From Cymodocea nodosa (taxonomy: Eukaryota > Streptophyta > Magnoliopsida > Alismatales > Cymodoceaceae), in assembly GCA_036874045.1 (NCBI GenBank), contig CM072339.1, positions 13,027,501-13,091,500 of the forward strand: 64,000 nt of DNA, read 5' to 3'. Both the position numbers and the translations under genes were made by a program. Below are positions 23,466-35,177 of this stretch, piece after piece; the first letter of the stretch is position 1; every line of letters begins with the position of its first letter. The notes beneath the pieces were generated by a model, which was given only the letters and a program-made list of their open reading frames with translations, did no database searches and was not told where the DNA came from.

Positions 23466-25000
23466 TGTAGGATCGTATGGCTACACAAGAGGGGGGTGAA
23501 TTGTGTTTTTCAATTTTTTCTAATTATAATTGAAACTTCAAAACTCAAAAACAAGTCGAGACACTATTTTCATAAAATCATTTTATTCAAGGTTTCAATT
23601 ACAATATACAATTCAATTCTCCTCAGAAATTGTACACGCAATTATATATCGATACCATGTTTCATCTATACAATTTCATAACTACAAACAGAGAAAACTA
23701 ATATGCAGAATTTAAAGCATTTCTCCTTGTTTGAGATCTTTCTTCTTCTTTAGAAATTCTTCAGTGATGAATATTTTGTCTTTCTCTACTTCACCGAATT
23801 TGCTTTTTCCTGATACTTCAAATCTTCAGTGACATAATTCTTACCTTTTTCTACTTCACTGAATTTTCTTCCATCTAAGAGCTTTTCCTTGAAGAGTGTT
23901 TTTGATCCTTGAAAAGATTTTTCGTTTGTGTGCAGGGATGATTGATCAATGAGAATTTTATGCCTTTTATATTGTATATTCATTTCATGCATATCCTCCA
24001 CGTTTAATCACTACCAGTTTTCCACTTCTTCACGTCTTCTTTTTTTCCTTCATCGGAATACACACGTTCTGACCTACGTTTACATTTCAAATTTTCTTTA
24101 ATCATTAATCTTGGATCTCTGAAAAATTTCTTGCAAAATAAACTTTCTTGTCTAAAATTTTTCATCAAGTGTAATAAGAAGTCCTTACTTTAATGTTATC
24201 TAAATGAGTAACACAAGTAGATATATAACTTAACATTTTTAACTTAACGAGTTACTCATATGACAACTCATGTAACAAGTACTGTAGCTAACTCAACGAA
24301 CTAAGTCCGTAGTATTACACTAACTCAATGAACCAACTCTGTGGTGTTACAATAACTCAACGAACCAACTCCATTGTGTTACAAATAACTCAACGAACCA
24401 GTAATAAACAAATGTTTTTATAATAAGAATTTTACCATGTGCAAAAATAACAACTTAAGTTTATAACGCTAACCTAACGTATTGCCTTAGTGTTCAATAT
24501 AGCAACTCAACGCGTTTAGTTATGTTAACTTAACGAGTTAAACATGTGCACCTCACGTGATACAATATAACATTCGTAACCTTTAATTTCACCACGTGTA
24601 CAACACTAACTTAATGAGTTTGTCTCTTCTTTTACTCACTAACTTAACGAGTTCTCACCTTTAAGCCTCTAACTTAACGAGTTCTCACGTGACCTCTATA
24701 CAAATAACACTCTAACTTTACGAGTTGTCTAAACATGCACTGTTCATGATATAGAAGATATAACTTTAAAACATATCATGCTTTTCAATAAAAACACATG
24801 TTATCTTAACATTTAGTTAAATGAGAAATTAACTAGTTATTTAACTTAATATAATTTTAGATCTAATACAGACAAGTATTTAAATCAGTAAACTTTTTCT
24901 ATATTAATTGATGTTTTTAATTTCTTTTCACAAACAATAGTAATTGAGTAAATATGATTACTTTCATTCAGCACACATCATCAAAACATAATACTCAACA
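23466..25000 (-). repeat. 5' LTR of Sirevirus copy #1
   Basis: 1.53 kb, TGTTGAGTAT at 25000 to CCTACA at 23466 (minus strand). It holds the same motif arrays as the other LTRs (about 24220-24735). The TATA-like box TATAAAAGG is at 23963-23971. Right of 25000 the sequence is family-B LTR, with GAGTC at 25001-25005 as the likely target duplication. Confidence 0.92.
23963..23971 (-). promoter_or_regulatory. TATA box in Sirevirus LTR (copy #1)
   Basis: The minus strand reads TATAAAAGG at the same place as in the other Sirevirus LTRs, downstream of the motif array. The U3/R boundary probably lies about 30 bp further along the minus strand. Confidence 0.65.
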
Positions 25001-26049
25001 GAGTCGATGCTTGGTGAAAATGGCTTCCCTTCCTACAACGCAATCACTCCTCACAGTGGCTGTCAATCACCATGTTTGGCTCAAAATCGACTCGACATCC
25101 GAAAGGTATCCTCACAGACCTCCAATGGTTGGTGATTTTGGTGGTGTGGTGTGGAGCTTCAAGGAACTTCCGATACTTCCTATAGTTAGCACGGTTCTCC
25201 ACCTCACTCTCACAGTCTTTTTCTTCATCTTTTATATTTCTTTCAGTAATAATTGCTTCTGCTTAAATGATCGATTGGATTTCCTTCATTCATATCAATG
25301 ACGGTGATTTCTTCTTCATTCCATGAGTGAATTCCTATGTGGTACGTGCAATCATGGTTTTCCTTCAAATTTTCTGTTTCTACAACTACTACAGTGGCAT
25401 ATTAGAAATTAAATAGTTTGTAGAGTTAGTGTAACTCAACGGACTTACTTCGTTGACTTAACTATAAAATCACGTGCAATAAAGAAATAACTTAATGAGT
25501 TTAGATGTTTCGGATAATTACAAACTATAAGTATTTGAAACTTACATGCATTTCAAATAGTTAGCACCTAACCTTCCAAAAGATAAATTAAGTTTCCAAA
25601 TTACGACATGTGTCCTCAAGTAGTTTTATGATAAAAAGATATTTTGGATACTTGCAAACCTAACTATCCGATGTTTAGACACATTTCGGATAGTTACTAG
25701 ATAACTTACCAAACATTCACTTAAGTCATGCATTAAGGTTACAACACGTGTACTCTAGGAAATAATAAAATATTCTTTAATCGTTTAACATAACTGTTTG
25801 GTACATGCAATATAACTCTCTGAAATAACAAAAAATTCAGATACTTAGGAATTTCAAAGCTTGTAATTCACTAACAATTCAGAAATATACTAAATTAACG
25901 TTAATTTCCTAAAATTATGCAGATTCTTTCATTAAAGCATATAACAGTGTAATTATAATATAATGACTTAATTCTCATATGATAAGCTAAATATTTTGCA
26001 ATTAACCATGATTTAATCATTAATATTATGCACTTTTTCATTCTAAACA
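25001..26049 (-). repeat. Family-B LTR segment, minus orientation
   Basis: Reads on the minus strand from TGTTTAGAATGAAAAAGTGC (26049) and matches the plus-strand family-B LTR at 54751-54955 plus 62586 to about 63740. It is cut at 25001 by Sirevirus #1. It contains AACTATCCGA with its inverted partner around 25660-25695, CACGTG-type sites, and a GC-richer block at 25001-25300 matching 63460-63740. The plus-strand frame at 24954-25301 crosses the LTR junction and is not a gene. Confidence 0.8.
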
Positions 26050-26775
26050 AGTTACATCAAATGTATTTAGATAAAATGTATCTGAAGATTTGTGAGAGAG
26101 TTGAAGAAGCTAATTTTTTTATTTTAATTTAAAATCAAAAAAATAAATATAAAAATTCATAAACTTTGGTTGGACCAAAGTTAATATTCAATTAAACCAA
26201 AAGAAAAAATAATAAATTTAAAAGGCTTTGGTCTAACTAAAGAAAAAAATTAAGAAATTAAAATATTTTGGTTAGATCGAAGGAAAAAATAAAAAACTTT
26301 AGTCGGTCAGATCAAAGAAAAATAATAATAATAAAATATTTAAAAAAATCAAAAACTTTGGTTGGATTGAAGTTGAGCTTCAATCAGATCGAAAAAGAAA
26401 ATAAAAAAATAAAAATTTTAAAATGGACAAAAGTAAAGATACGATCATACCATTAAAAAAAAAAAGAACTAAAAACAATTCAATCAGATCAAAGCCCAAC
26501 TTCAATCCAACTAAAGTTTTTGAGTTTTTCATCTATCCAATTGAAGTTTATTATTATTTTTATTTTTCCTTTAGTCCGACTAATTGAAATTTTTTATTTT
26601 TTTATTTTGTTCATTAGTCTAATCGTATCTCAACTTTGATTAGATTGAAGTTTTTTTTATTTTTTATGTTCTCATTGGTCAAACCATATCTCACCTTCGA
26701 TTAGACTAATTTTTTTATTTTTGGTATTTTTCCTTTGGTTTGATCGAAGCTTAAATTCACTTGGACAAGTGCATT
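26050..26775. repeat. AT-rich palindromic foldback between inverted family-B LTR ends
   Basis: Built of short units around CTTTGGTTGGACCAAAG-like palindromes. The units read in plus sense at about 26160-26400 and in reverse at about 26480-26760, so the whole block can fold on itself. It is flanked on both sides by family-B LTR starts pointing away from it. No coding potential. Confidence 0.65.
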
Positions 26776-27087
26776 ATTAAGAATGAAAAAGTGCATAATA
26801 TTAATGATTAAATAATTGTTAATTGCATAATATTTAATTTATCATATGAGAATTAAGCCATTATGTTATAATTGCACTATTATATGCTTTAATGAAAGAA
26901 TCTACACAATTTCAAGGAATTAATGTTAATTAAGTACATTTTTGAACTATTAGTGAGTTACAGGCTTTTTAATTCTTAAGTCTTTGAATTGTCTGTTATT
27001 TCAGAGAGTTACATTTCATGTATCAGACAGTTATGTTTTAAATGCTTAAAGAATATTTTATTAATTCTTGGAGTACACGTGTTGAAA
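26776..27087 (+). repeat. Family-B LTR start, plus orientation (truncated)
   Basis: Matches 54757-54950 and then 62600-62680 on the plus strand (AGAATGAAAAAGTGC... to CACGTGTTG). It is the inverted counterpart of 25700-26045. The match breaks off at about 27087. Confidence 0.75.
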
Positions 27088-27118
27088 CCTGTTTGGTGTT
27101 TTTAGGCGGCACTAGAGA

Positions 27119-27370
27119 ACTTGTATTAGTTTTCTGATAACGGTGCCAGAAAACTTGTATTTGTCAACTTCTGTTTTATGCTTATATCAATAATTACCCT
27201 TTTTTTTTAGAATTAAACAAACAACCTTGCACATAAATTAGATATTAATTCCAATTTGTGCATTTAACTACAAGTGCATAGTGTATATTGTATTTTGTGT
27301 GCAAGTACAGGTCGATCCCATAGAGATTGAGTAAGAATTGTTTACTGTTTTGATTTTTTACATTGGATTT
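27119..27370 (-). repeat. Remnant of a second Gypsy PBS and LTR end
   Basis: The plus-strand phrase AACGGTGCCAGAAAACTTGTA parallels the Gypsy PBS/LTR junction at 18281-18300. About 150 bp on, GCAAGTACAGGTCGATCCCA parallels the Gypsy LTR phrase near 7366 and 18390. The pair fits the edge of a 5' LTR on the minus strand of a diverged Gypsy element. Confidence 0.55.
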
Positions 27371-27946
27371 TACATGTGTTCAGTTAAGCACTCCGTTGAG
27401 TTACAGTTAACACAATGGACTTAGTTCGTTGAGTTATGGTTAACTCAATGGACTGATCTCGTAGACTTAAGTTAACTCTACAAGCCTATCTTTCCAGTTA
27501 AATACTGCTATTTATAGAGGAATTCAGTCAACCATTGGGTAGTTCCACAGATTGTAAATAACATCAATTAAGCTCTTTAATGTTAGTTAATATTAGATTT
27601 ATCATTAAGCAACACTAACATTTAGATATTTCAAACAGTAACCATTAAAATCTTTAAGTATCTAGAACGAATCAATTTCGGTAAACTATAAAACTTTTTT
27701 CTATTTTCTAAATCAAACAAACATAAAACATTCACAATACTAACAATGATAACATTAATCACAATACAAAACAAACAATACAACACTTTAATACTAAATG
27801 TAAACACAGATAATTTGTTGTTTTTGGTATTTTTTTATTTTGATATGTTCCTGAAGATGAATGAAAGGTGAAATGTAAAAATCTCTATCGATAGTAAAAA
27901 CTTCCATCACTACATGTGACATGATTACACCACTAAAAAGTTAATT
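27371..27946. other. Mixed repeat debris
   Basis: 27380-27480 carries TTCGTTGAGTTA-type repeats like those at 63240-63345. 27830-27955 is the reverse complement of about 63860-64000. No gene seen. Confidence 0.6.
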
Positions 27947-29814
27947 TTAGTAAAGTACTTGATAAAGTAAATATGGAGTTAAATATATGTTATTTTCTTG
28001 TATATTGGAAATAGTAATACCTTCTTCCACTGTTAAGTTTGAGTAAAAACAACTGATAAGTTCGGGTATAACAAGATGGCCTAGCTGTTGTGGAAGTAGA
28101 GTCAACAAGCCTTGAAATTCAAACATTTCTTGTATATGTGCCATCCCTTCAAACTTAACTAGTCTTGAGTATAAAATTGTAAAAGTTCTATATGCTTGAA
28201 ATTTTTCATAACAGGAACTATTTTTGAACCATAATAATGTAATTTCGTCTAAACTCTATTCAAGATTAGGTATTTTCCTGTCATGATGTTCTGATCTGGG
28301 ACTGATTTCAATATTATCAGCAGTATCTATATTTTCAGAGCTTTCAAAACTAGTGGAATTTCTATCAAAGCTGGTATAAATGTTTGAAATATTTGTTATT
28401 GTCGTGTCAATAATTTGCTGAAATTCTTCTATTTGTTCTTCTTGAGACATATGAGTAGCAACAGTCTCTATATCAATCTGTCTATCAGCAACATTTATAT
28501 TTATGATTGATCTATATAACAACTGTCTCTGTAGGAAAGAATGTTCTATAATAGATTCATTCAGTATTTCTGAAATTTCTATACTTGAGATTTCGTAGTG
28601 TGATATTCAATCTATAACTGTGTATGTTGTTGATTATATACATTTATCAACAAGTATATTATACACTGTAACAGACATAACCATATGTATAAACTATAGT
28701 ATAAGCAACTATACCAAAAATCAAAAGTTTCTATCAGAGATATAGTTAGAGGAAGAATATCTGTACATTCCTTTTTAGATGAAATATCTTCAACATTCAT
28801 AGACTCAATGTCTATATCATCAAAAATATCATCAAAATTGATATCATCTGTATATGTATCATTAAAATTTCCTACATGTTCTCTTTCCGTAGGAAAAGAA
28901 TGTGTTCTTGCAGCATGATGTGAAAAACTGTCCATTATATTAAAAGATACATTATGCACTAATGTGACACAATACCTTAGAGTGTATGCGTGTAATCCAA
29001 TATTTGTCACATTGGCTGGTATTCCTGACACAAATGTCTGTCTAGCTTCTACAATGGAACATAGTTTTCCATTTTTCAATGATTCTTCTTTTTGCTGCAT
29101 TATTCCTTCTACACCTGTAGTTAGTCCAAAATATTCTAATGTCCTTTTCTTTTTCCGACTATATGTCTGCAGTGTTTCTGGTTGTTTAGGAGGTTCTAAA
29201 ATTTTCTTAATTTCTCTTGTTAAAGGCACCTGTGGTCGTGATGGTCCTTCACCATGATGCCTAGGTGGTAATAATGGAATATAGAGTTTTAAGCTCTCAA
29301 CCTCTGTCATTTTTAGTTGATAAACTTTTTGTCCTTCACTTCGAAGACCCATTTTCCTAATGGCAGTTTTCTGTTCATCTATATATTGTTGAATGTCATC
29401 TAAAACAGTCGAGGGAAAATAATGTTGGGAATACAAAGATTCTAATTTCCTGTTTGCATTTTCTATCATTGGTCCCCATTTCTTTCCATAGTAAGTGATA
29501 GACTGTATCGATTTTTTAGGTATATGTCTAGAACTTGTAACAACCGCAAGGTTAGGTTGTAAAGTTCGTTTCCATAGTTGTAATGTGGAAAGTTCAGTTT
29601 GTTTTAGTCTAAATTGTGTTTCAGCATAATTGTGAATAAACTTCCAACAAAAAATTTTCTCATCTTGAATAGCTTTTCTAATTTCATGCAGTATTTCATT
29701 TGTAAAAGTGTACCTTGAGTAGATGTCGTTGATTTCACTTTGCATTTTTTGAAGTTCCAGCTCTCTTTTCAGCACTTTTGTCATTCTACCACGTCCTCTT
29801 CCACATCCTGACAT
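27947..29814 (-). pseudogene. Diverged env-like ORF of family B, with internal duplication
   Basis: ATG at 29814 (MSGCGRGRGR), a Gly-Arg start like that of the Sirevirus env-like gene. A 400-codon frame runs to 28612. Residues about 20-85 and 120-190 are two diverged copies of one module (IYSRYTFTNEILHEIRKAI against LYSQHYFPSTVLDDIQQYI, each followed by a K.TE.. L.L pattern); the same module occurs once in copies #3 and #4 (LYRDYFFSQDILDEVRQEL). After a stop, an acidic Ser/Thr-rich stretch follows (28522-28256). Then come FEFQGL, CFYSNL and LTPYLLYQVL (about 28256-27947), matching FEFQGL, AFFSNL and LSPKLIFEVL of the Sirevirus C-terminal domain. Function unknown. Confidence 0.7.
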
Positions 29815-30690
29815 TATCAATTAAGCTTCGCTGTGCATTGTAGAACTTAGTGGAAGTAAAGATTGTGAAACTAGGGTTTTACCAAGGTAGAAACACGAAA
29901 GGTTGTTAGTAAAACATTTATAACTCTTCGAGTTTATAAATAGATAAACAGATTCAATCGTTGAAATCATAAATATAAGATCCGTTACTAATAAATAACT
30001 CGAGTGCTTACAATAACTATACGAGTTTTACAACCGACAAAAGTAGAATACTTAGCATAACTCTTCGTGTAAAGAAAATAACTTTTAGCTAAGTGAAAAG
30101 TGAGAAAACTCGAAGACTTATGATAACTATTTGAGTTTTGTGAGTAGTAAAGCACATAACTATACGACAAACGAGAATAGTTATTGTTAGAGATTAAGTC
30201 TTTCAGAAAAATATAAGAATATTAAGTTAACTGTTCAAGTTTCTCGAATGGATAGGTGTAAAAGTCGAAGAGTTAAACATAACTGTTCGAGTTTCAACTA
30301 AGACATAATAAAGTAATGAAATTCAACACATGCATAATTCTAACTTAAGGTGTTCAGAGATTTTCGAATACTTATAAACCTAACTATCCGATGCTCAGAT
30401 GTATTTCGGAGAGTGACCAAATAACTTACCGAACATTCACTTAAGATATGCATTTAGGCTTTGACACGTGTACTTCAGGAAATAATAAAATATTCTATTG
30501 ATCGTTTAAAACATAACTATCCGATATATATATAATATAGTCTTCCGAAATCACAGAAAATTCGGATACTTAAGAATTAAAAAGCTTGTATTTTACCGAC
30601 AATTCAGAAATGTACTGAATTAATGTTAATTTCCTAAAATTATGTAGATTCTTTCATGAAAACATATAATAGTTCATAAGAGTTGAATTA
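29815..30690 (-). other. Region upstream of the family-B env-like ORF
   Basis: No gene. 29920-30300 holds about eight TAACTNNNCGAG-type motifs (ATAACTCTTCGAG, ATAACTATACGAG, ATAACTGTTCGAG), and 30340-30690 resembles family-B LTR sequence at 25640-25960 in the same orientation. It could be a promoter for the ORF, but that is inference. Confidence 0.55.
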
Positions 30691-31172
30691 TTATATGAGA
30701 AATTGCTCCCCCTACATAAATGTAGTGTAAAGAATCTCTAGCGTACTTAAACTGGGTTGCCAAGCCCTAAATAGATTTAGCTTTAAAAGGTCAAATAGCT
30801 TACTTAAAAAAGATGCTAAGCCTTATATAGATTTGAGTCTCTCTATTTTTTTGTTTTTTTGTTTTTGTTTTAAATATTAATTAAATATAGAAATAAGTAG
30901 TAGATTTAACAATTTAGACTTTCTAGCTTTTATCTTATTTAGTTTACAAAAGATAATTCATAGAGATATACCTTTAGGAACTTAAAAGAATTCAATAATG
31001 AGTACACGAACTTAAGACAATAAATATCGTACATTATGTGTAAAGAGTAGATAATAACAAGAAAAAAATAACAAAGATTATATGCATAGATTACGGCAGG
31101 ATTGTTATAACACATTGAAAAATAAATTAAGCTTGAGTACATTACCCCCTTTCCTTCTTTTTTTTGTTTATA

Positions 31173-31207
<35 letters not shown>

Positions 31208-31545
31208 TGTATTACCTCCCACAATATCATCTTTTTATGTGATCACAATCCCTTGCTTAAGGGAAAGATAACTAGTTACTCAATGACAAGTGAGAATAGG
31301 TAATTTTATTTTTTTTTAATATAATCTGAATTACTTGCAAAATGAGTTTTCAGTCAGCACATCCCAAACCAGTTGGTTTAAGTGACTAGAGTTTAAGATC
31401 CCCCAACGAACTTAATTACTCAAGTAATTGTAGATAAAAAAGAAATAAAACAAGACAGTAAATTAAATTAGAGGCAATTGCAAGACTTAATTTTTCTAAC
31501 AGAATGTTAATAACTTTCCTTTAATAAAAAATTACAGCCTAAGAA
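30691..31545. other. Non-coding repeat debris with TA microsatellite
   Basis: A purine run (GTAGGGGGAGC on the minus strand near 30705), a (TA)n microsatellite at about 31174-31205, and a stretch at 31220-31290 resembling the Gypsy 3' region near 10040-10090. No gene seen; the frames over the TA repeat are spurious. Confidence 0.6.
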
Positions 31546-32714
31546 ATGGCTTGAAATTTATCCCTTTTATCCTTAGTATTTAGAATAAAACACTTACAGC
31601 CAAATGGTTTCATATAGGAAATTTTTGGAACCCTATTAAACAAAATTTCAAAAGGAGTTTTATTAACATGAGGTCTTAAATGACTTCTGTTAATAACATA
31701 ACAAGCTGTATTTACTGCTTCAGCCCAAAGATTTTGAGGTAACTTATGTTCATTCAACATAGTTCTGGCCATTTCTTGAAGTGATTTATTCTTTCTCTCA
31801 ACAACACCATTTTGACACGGTTCTCTTGGAAAAGAAAATCTGTGATCAATGCCATGCTCATTACAATAGTTATCCATTTGATCATTATCAAATTCAGTTC
31901 CATGATCACTCCTAAGTTTTTGAATAGAGACACTTTGCTCATTTTGAACAAAATTGCAAAACATTTTAAATTTTTCAAAAACTTCTATCTTAGATGCTAG
32001 AAAATATACCCAAGTGTATCTAGAGAAGTCATCTACTAAAACAAATACATACCGTTTACCACCAAGACTCATGATTCTTGTTGGTCCAAATAGATCCATA
32101 TGTATAAGTTCTAAGACTCTCTTGCTTGAAATATCAGTTTTGGATTTAAAAGAGTTTTTGTGAAGTTTACCTAACTCACATGCATCACACATAAAGTTCT
32201 TTGAGTATTTAATCTTTGGTAAACCTCTCACTAAATGTTTTCTAGATAGTTTATGTAACAGTCTCATATTTATATGCCCAATCCTTCTATGCCATAGATA
32301 TGCATCACTAGTTTCAGCTAGCAAACATGAATTTAAATCAATTGCACCAGAAGGTAAAGATAAAATACATACAGAACTTTTTCTTTTAGCAATAAACTTA
32401 ATTTCATCTGTATTTTTATCAATTATTTTGTATACATTATCTTCAAACACTACATAATATCTATTTTCAGTTAGTTTTATGACACTCAGCAAATTAAATC
32501 CTAGGTTTTCTACATATAGTACATTCGAAATAACACAAGTAGGAGTTATTTGAACATTGCCCATACCTATGATTTTATTTTTGCTTTTGTTTCCAAATGT
32601 TACACTTCCTTTCATGGTATTTGTAAAATTTTGTAATAGACTTTTTTGTCCGGTCATGTGACTTGACGCTCCACTGTCCAAGATCCATTTTGATGTTGTT
32701 TCCTCCTGCAACAC
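31546..32714 (-). pseudogene. Protease and integrase of copy #2 (truncated)
   Basis: 391 codons without a stop, starting at LQEETTSKWILDSGASSHMTG (protease). The pre-integrase zinc region follows, with the Trp that is mutated in copies #1, #3 and #4 (SDAYLWHRRIGHIN) and CDACELG. The integrase core has all three acidic residues (HMDLFGPT, RSDHGTEFDN, QNGVVERKN), and the beginning of the C-terminal region ends at about CFILNTKDKRDKFQ. It is the best-preserved integrase in the window. The sequence past about 31547 is unrelated, so the polyprotein loses RT and RNase H. Confidence 0.9.
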
Positions 32715-32717
32715 AAA

Positions 32718-33998
32718 TTAAGAAAAACTTTTTCTTGGTACCCAATGTTGTTGAGGACCAAGTTCATTAAACGCATATTTCTTCTTTTTGTTTAAAAATA
32801 GTTTAACATTTTCATTTATATTTTTATTAGTTGTAAGTACTATTGATTTTTCATTAGCTTCATACTCACATATAGCATTATTGCTTTTGCAATCATTCTT
32901 TTTGTTTTCAGATGTAGTATAATCAAGACCAAACATATTTTTATCAGATGTTAATTTATTTTGGTCATGCTTATACATTTCTGTAAGTTCATACCAAGAT
33001 TTTGTACTTGTATTAACACTTTTCGTACATACAAAATCTTTTTCTACACAAGAACTTTTTGTTTTATCACATGCAGAATGAGTAATTGGTCTATTACCAG
33101 TGTATTGAATTACATGCTCAGGTTTCTGAATTTTCAGTTTACTACAATTGTCTGAAATTTTAGAAACATTAGAAACTGAATTTCCAGAACAAGAAACAAG
33201 ATTTTTAGAAACATTTATAGTCATGTTAGAAGTACAATTTGACAAATCACATTGATTTATATTATAACTGCATGATTCATCCCTTGAAGTATCTACTTCT
33301 ACATATTTATTACCTTGTTTCATAATAAAAGGAATTTTAGTCTTAGATTTACTTGAACTGCAACTAATAAATCCTTTATTGGCTTGAGATTTAGGATATT
33401 CAGGATAATCAAATCCTAAGCCAAATTTATAAGACACCGTAGGGGTACTAGTTAGTTTGTCTAACTTAGTTTGACTTAAATTCCATTTCTCAAAGGTAGA
33501 ATTTAAATCTTGCTCTCTCAGTTTTAATTTATCTATTTCTAATTCAAGTTCATTTATATTGTTTCTCAACATTTCATTTTCAGATTCTATCTTTAATTTT
33601 TCAGCATTTATATTCTGTATTTGTTCATACAAGATACATTCATTAAATCTAAATTTTTGCAAATCTCTAGCATGATTTTCATTATCACATTTAAACTTTT
33701 CTAAAGTAGTAGACAGGAAACAATTTTCTTCTTCCATAATGGATGAAGATTTTCTAATATTCTTATTTTCCAGTTTACATACTTTAAGTTTTTGAAATAA
33801 TGCAAGATAAGCACATAATAATTCATCAAAGTTGAAATCTGAATGACATTCAAGATCAGATATTACCTCAGACTCATCTGCCATGAAGCACACATGAGCA
33901 ATGTCTTCTAACTCTTGTTCTCCTTCTGAATGTGAAGATTTTGATGCTGATTCCTCAGATTCAGACTCTTCAAACGTGTCATCCCAAGTGACCTTCAA
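32718..33998 (-). pseudogene. Gag-protease linker of copy #2
   Basis: 426 residues open between an in-frame TAG (34032-34034) and TAA (32718-32720). The first third is acidic (SESEESASKSSHSEGEQE). A long coiled-coil-like helix follows (LYEQIQNINAEKLKIESENE and on), and the last third is Asn/Lys/Ser-rich. Both bounding stops occur at the same places in copy #1. The frame otherwise continues into gag before and protease after, so it was one polyprotein. Confidence 0.8.
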
Positions 33999-34031
33999 AG
34001 CCTTTTTCTTGTAAAACTTTTTTTGAGTTTT

Positions 34032-34976
34032 CTAAGCTGTTTTCTTCTGATTTGTCCTACTTTGCTTTTCATTTTTCCTCATAGGACAATCTGGAGAAAG
34101 ATGTCCAGGTTTCTTACAATTGTAACATACATACTTTCTGGATGAAGAATTCTTGTCATTCAATGATTTTGACGTTGAGGGTTTATCATTTTTGTTCCTT
34201 TGCTGTTTCCTAGCTTTCCATGCTTTCTTGAATTTCCTAGTCAGCAAAATCAAATCCTCGTTAGAATCAGTAGATATATCAGAATCTGAATTAATTTCGA
34301 AGGCTATTTCTTTCTTCATTTTTAGTTTGTTGTGACTTAGTGATTCATTTAATTGAACTTCATAAGCTGTTAAATTTTCTATAAGTTCATTCATAGAATA
34401 AACATTTAAATCTCGTGATTCCTCAATTGATGTTACTTTCTGAGACCATTTAGAACTTAGGGATCTGAGAATTTTCCTCACCAAATCCTTCTGTTCACAA
34501 TTCCTTCCTAAACATTTTAAAGAGTTTATGATATCAAGAAATCTGGAAAACATCTCTGAAATATTTTCGTCTTCATGCATCTTAAAGAGTTCATACTTAT
34601 GAATCAACATGTTTATTTTTGTCTCTTTAACTTGAGAAGTACCTTCATGTGAAACTTCTAATGCATGCCACACCTCATAAGCAGATTTATATGCCGACAC
34701 TTTACTAAACTATTCATAACTCAATGCACAAAATAAAATATTTAAGCCCTTAGCATTCAGAGTTTCATTTTCTTTTTCAGTAATTGTCCAAGTATTATAA
34801 GGAGTAGTTAACGGAGTATATGGTTTAGAAATCATGAACCACAACTTATGATCTATACTTTGAAGAAAAACAGTCATCTTATATTTCCAATATTCAAAAT
34901 GTATTCCATCAAATAAAGGAGGACGATTAAGATTTTGGCCTTCATATAAAGAAAAATTATCATTTCCAGTAGCCAT
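34032..34976 (-). pseudogene. Gag of copy #2
   Basis: ATG at 34976 (MATGNDNFSLYEGQ, the start shared with copy #1). Open to a TAG at 34710-34712, then open again to TAG 34032-34034. It shows the PPLFDGIHFEYWKYKM gag entry and a UBN2-like core (EVWHALEVSHEGTSQVKE, SRFLDIINSLKCLG, VRKILRSLSSKW). The zinc knuckle is CYNCKKPGHLSPDC, followed by a basic tail. Restoring one base would make it continuous with the linker, but both stops are shared with copy #1 and so predate this insertion. Confidence 0.87.
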
Positions 34977-35163
34977 TTTACCTTAGATTTTTCAACCTAT
35001 TTGATTTTAAACAGTTTAAAAAACTTTAAAACAACTTGAGCCTTAAATCAATAGAGTTAAACGTATGCTCAGATATTAATTTCTGTTTAAAAACAAGGAA
35101 GGTAGAATAAGCAATGATATTAAATAAGTTGGTATCGATTTTATATCAAAGATTATTAACAAA

Positions 35164-35175
35164 GCTCTGATACCA
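35164..35175 (-). other. Primer-binding site of copy #2
   Basis: The minus strand reads TGGTATCAGAGC, an exact match to the initiator tRNA-Met complement used by Copia elements, 2 nt inside the LTR. Confidence 0.92.
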
Positions 35176-35177
35176 CT

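Larger units (their letters stand above)
1..25000 (-). mobile_element. Sirevirus-type Ty1/Copia element, copy #1 (interrupted, 3' LTR cut by window edge)
   Basis: Reading on the minus strand from 25000: 5' LTR, tRNA-Met PBS, gag, protease and integrase start, then a Gypsy insertion (7273-20481), then the rest of integrase, RT/RNase H, a spacer, an env-like ORF, a polypurine tract and the start of the 3' LTR, which runs off the window at position 1. The two halves of the integrase region rejoin across the Gypsy element with a 5-bp duplication. All coding parts hold stop codons and most of RT is deleted, so this copy is dead. Its 5' LTR abuts family-B sequence at 25001. Confidence 0.9.

Noticed and set aside
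24954..25301. 115-residue plus-strand frame with a hydrophobic stretch
   Set aside because: It crosses the exact LTR end at 25000, so it is a chance fusion of Sirevirus LTR and family-B LTR.
31174..31205. TA repeat and overlapping Tyr/Ile-rich frames
   Set aside because: Simple microsatellite; the frames arise only from the repeat.
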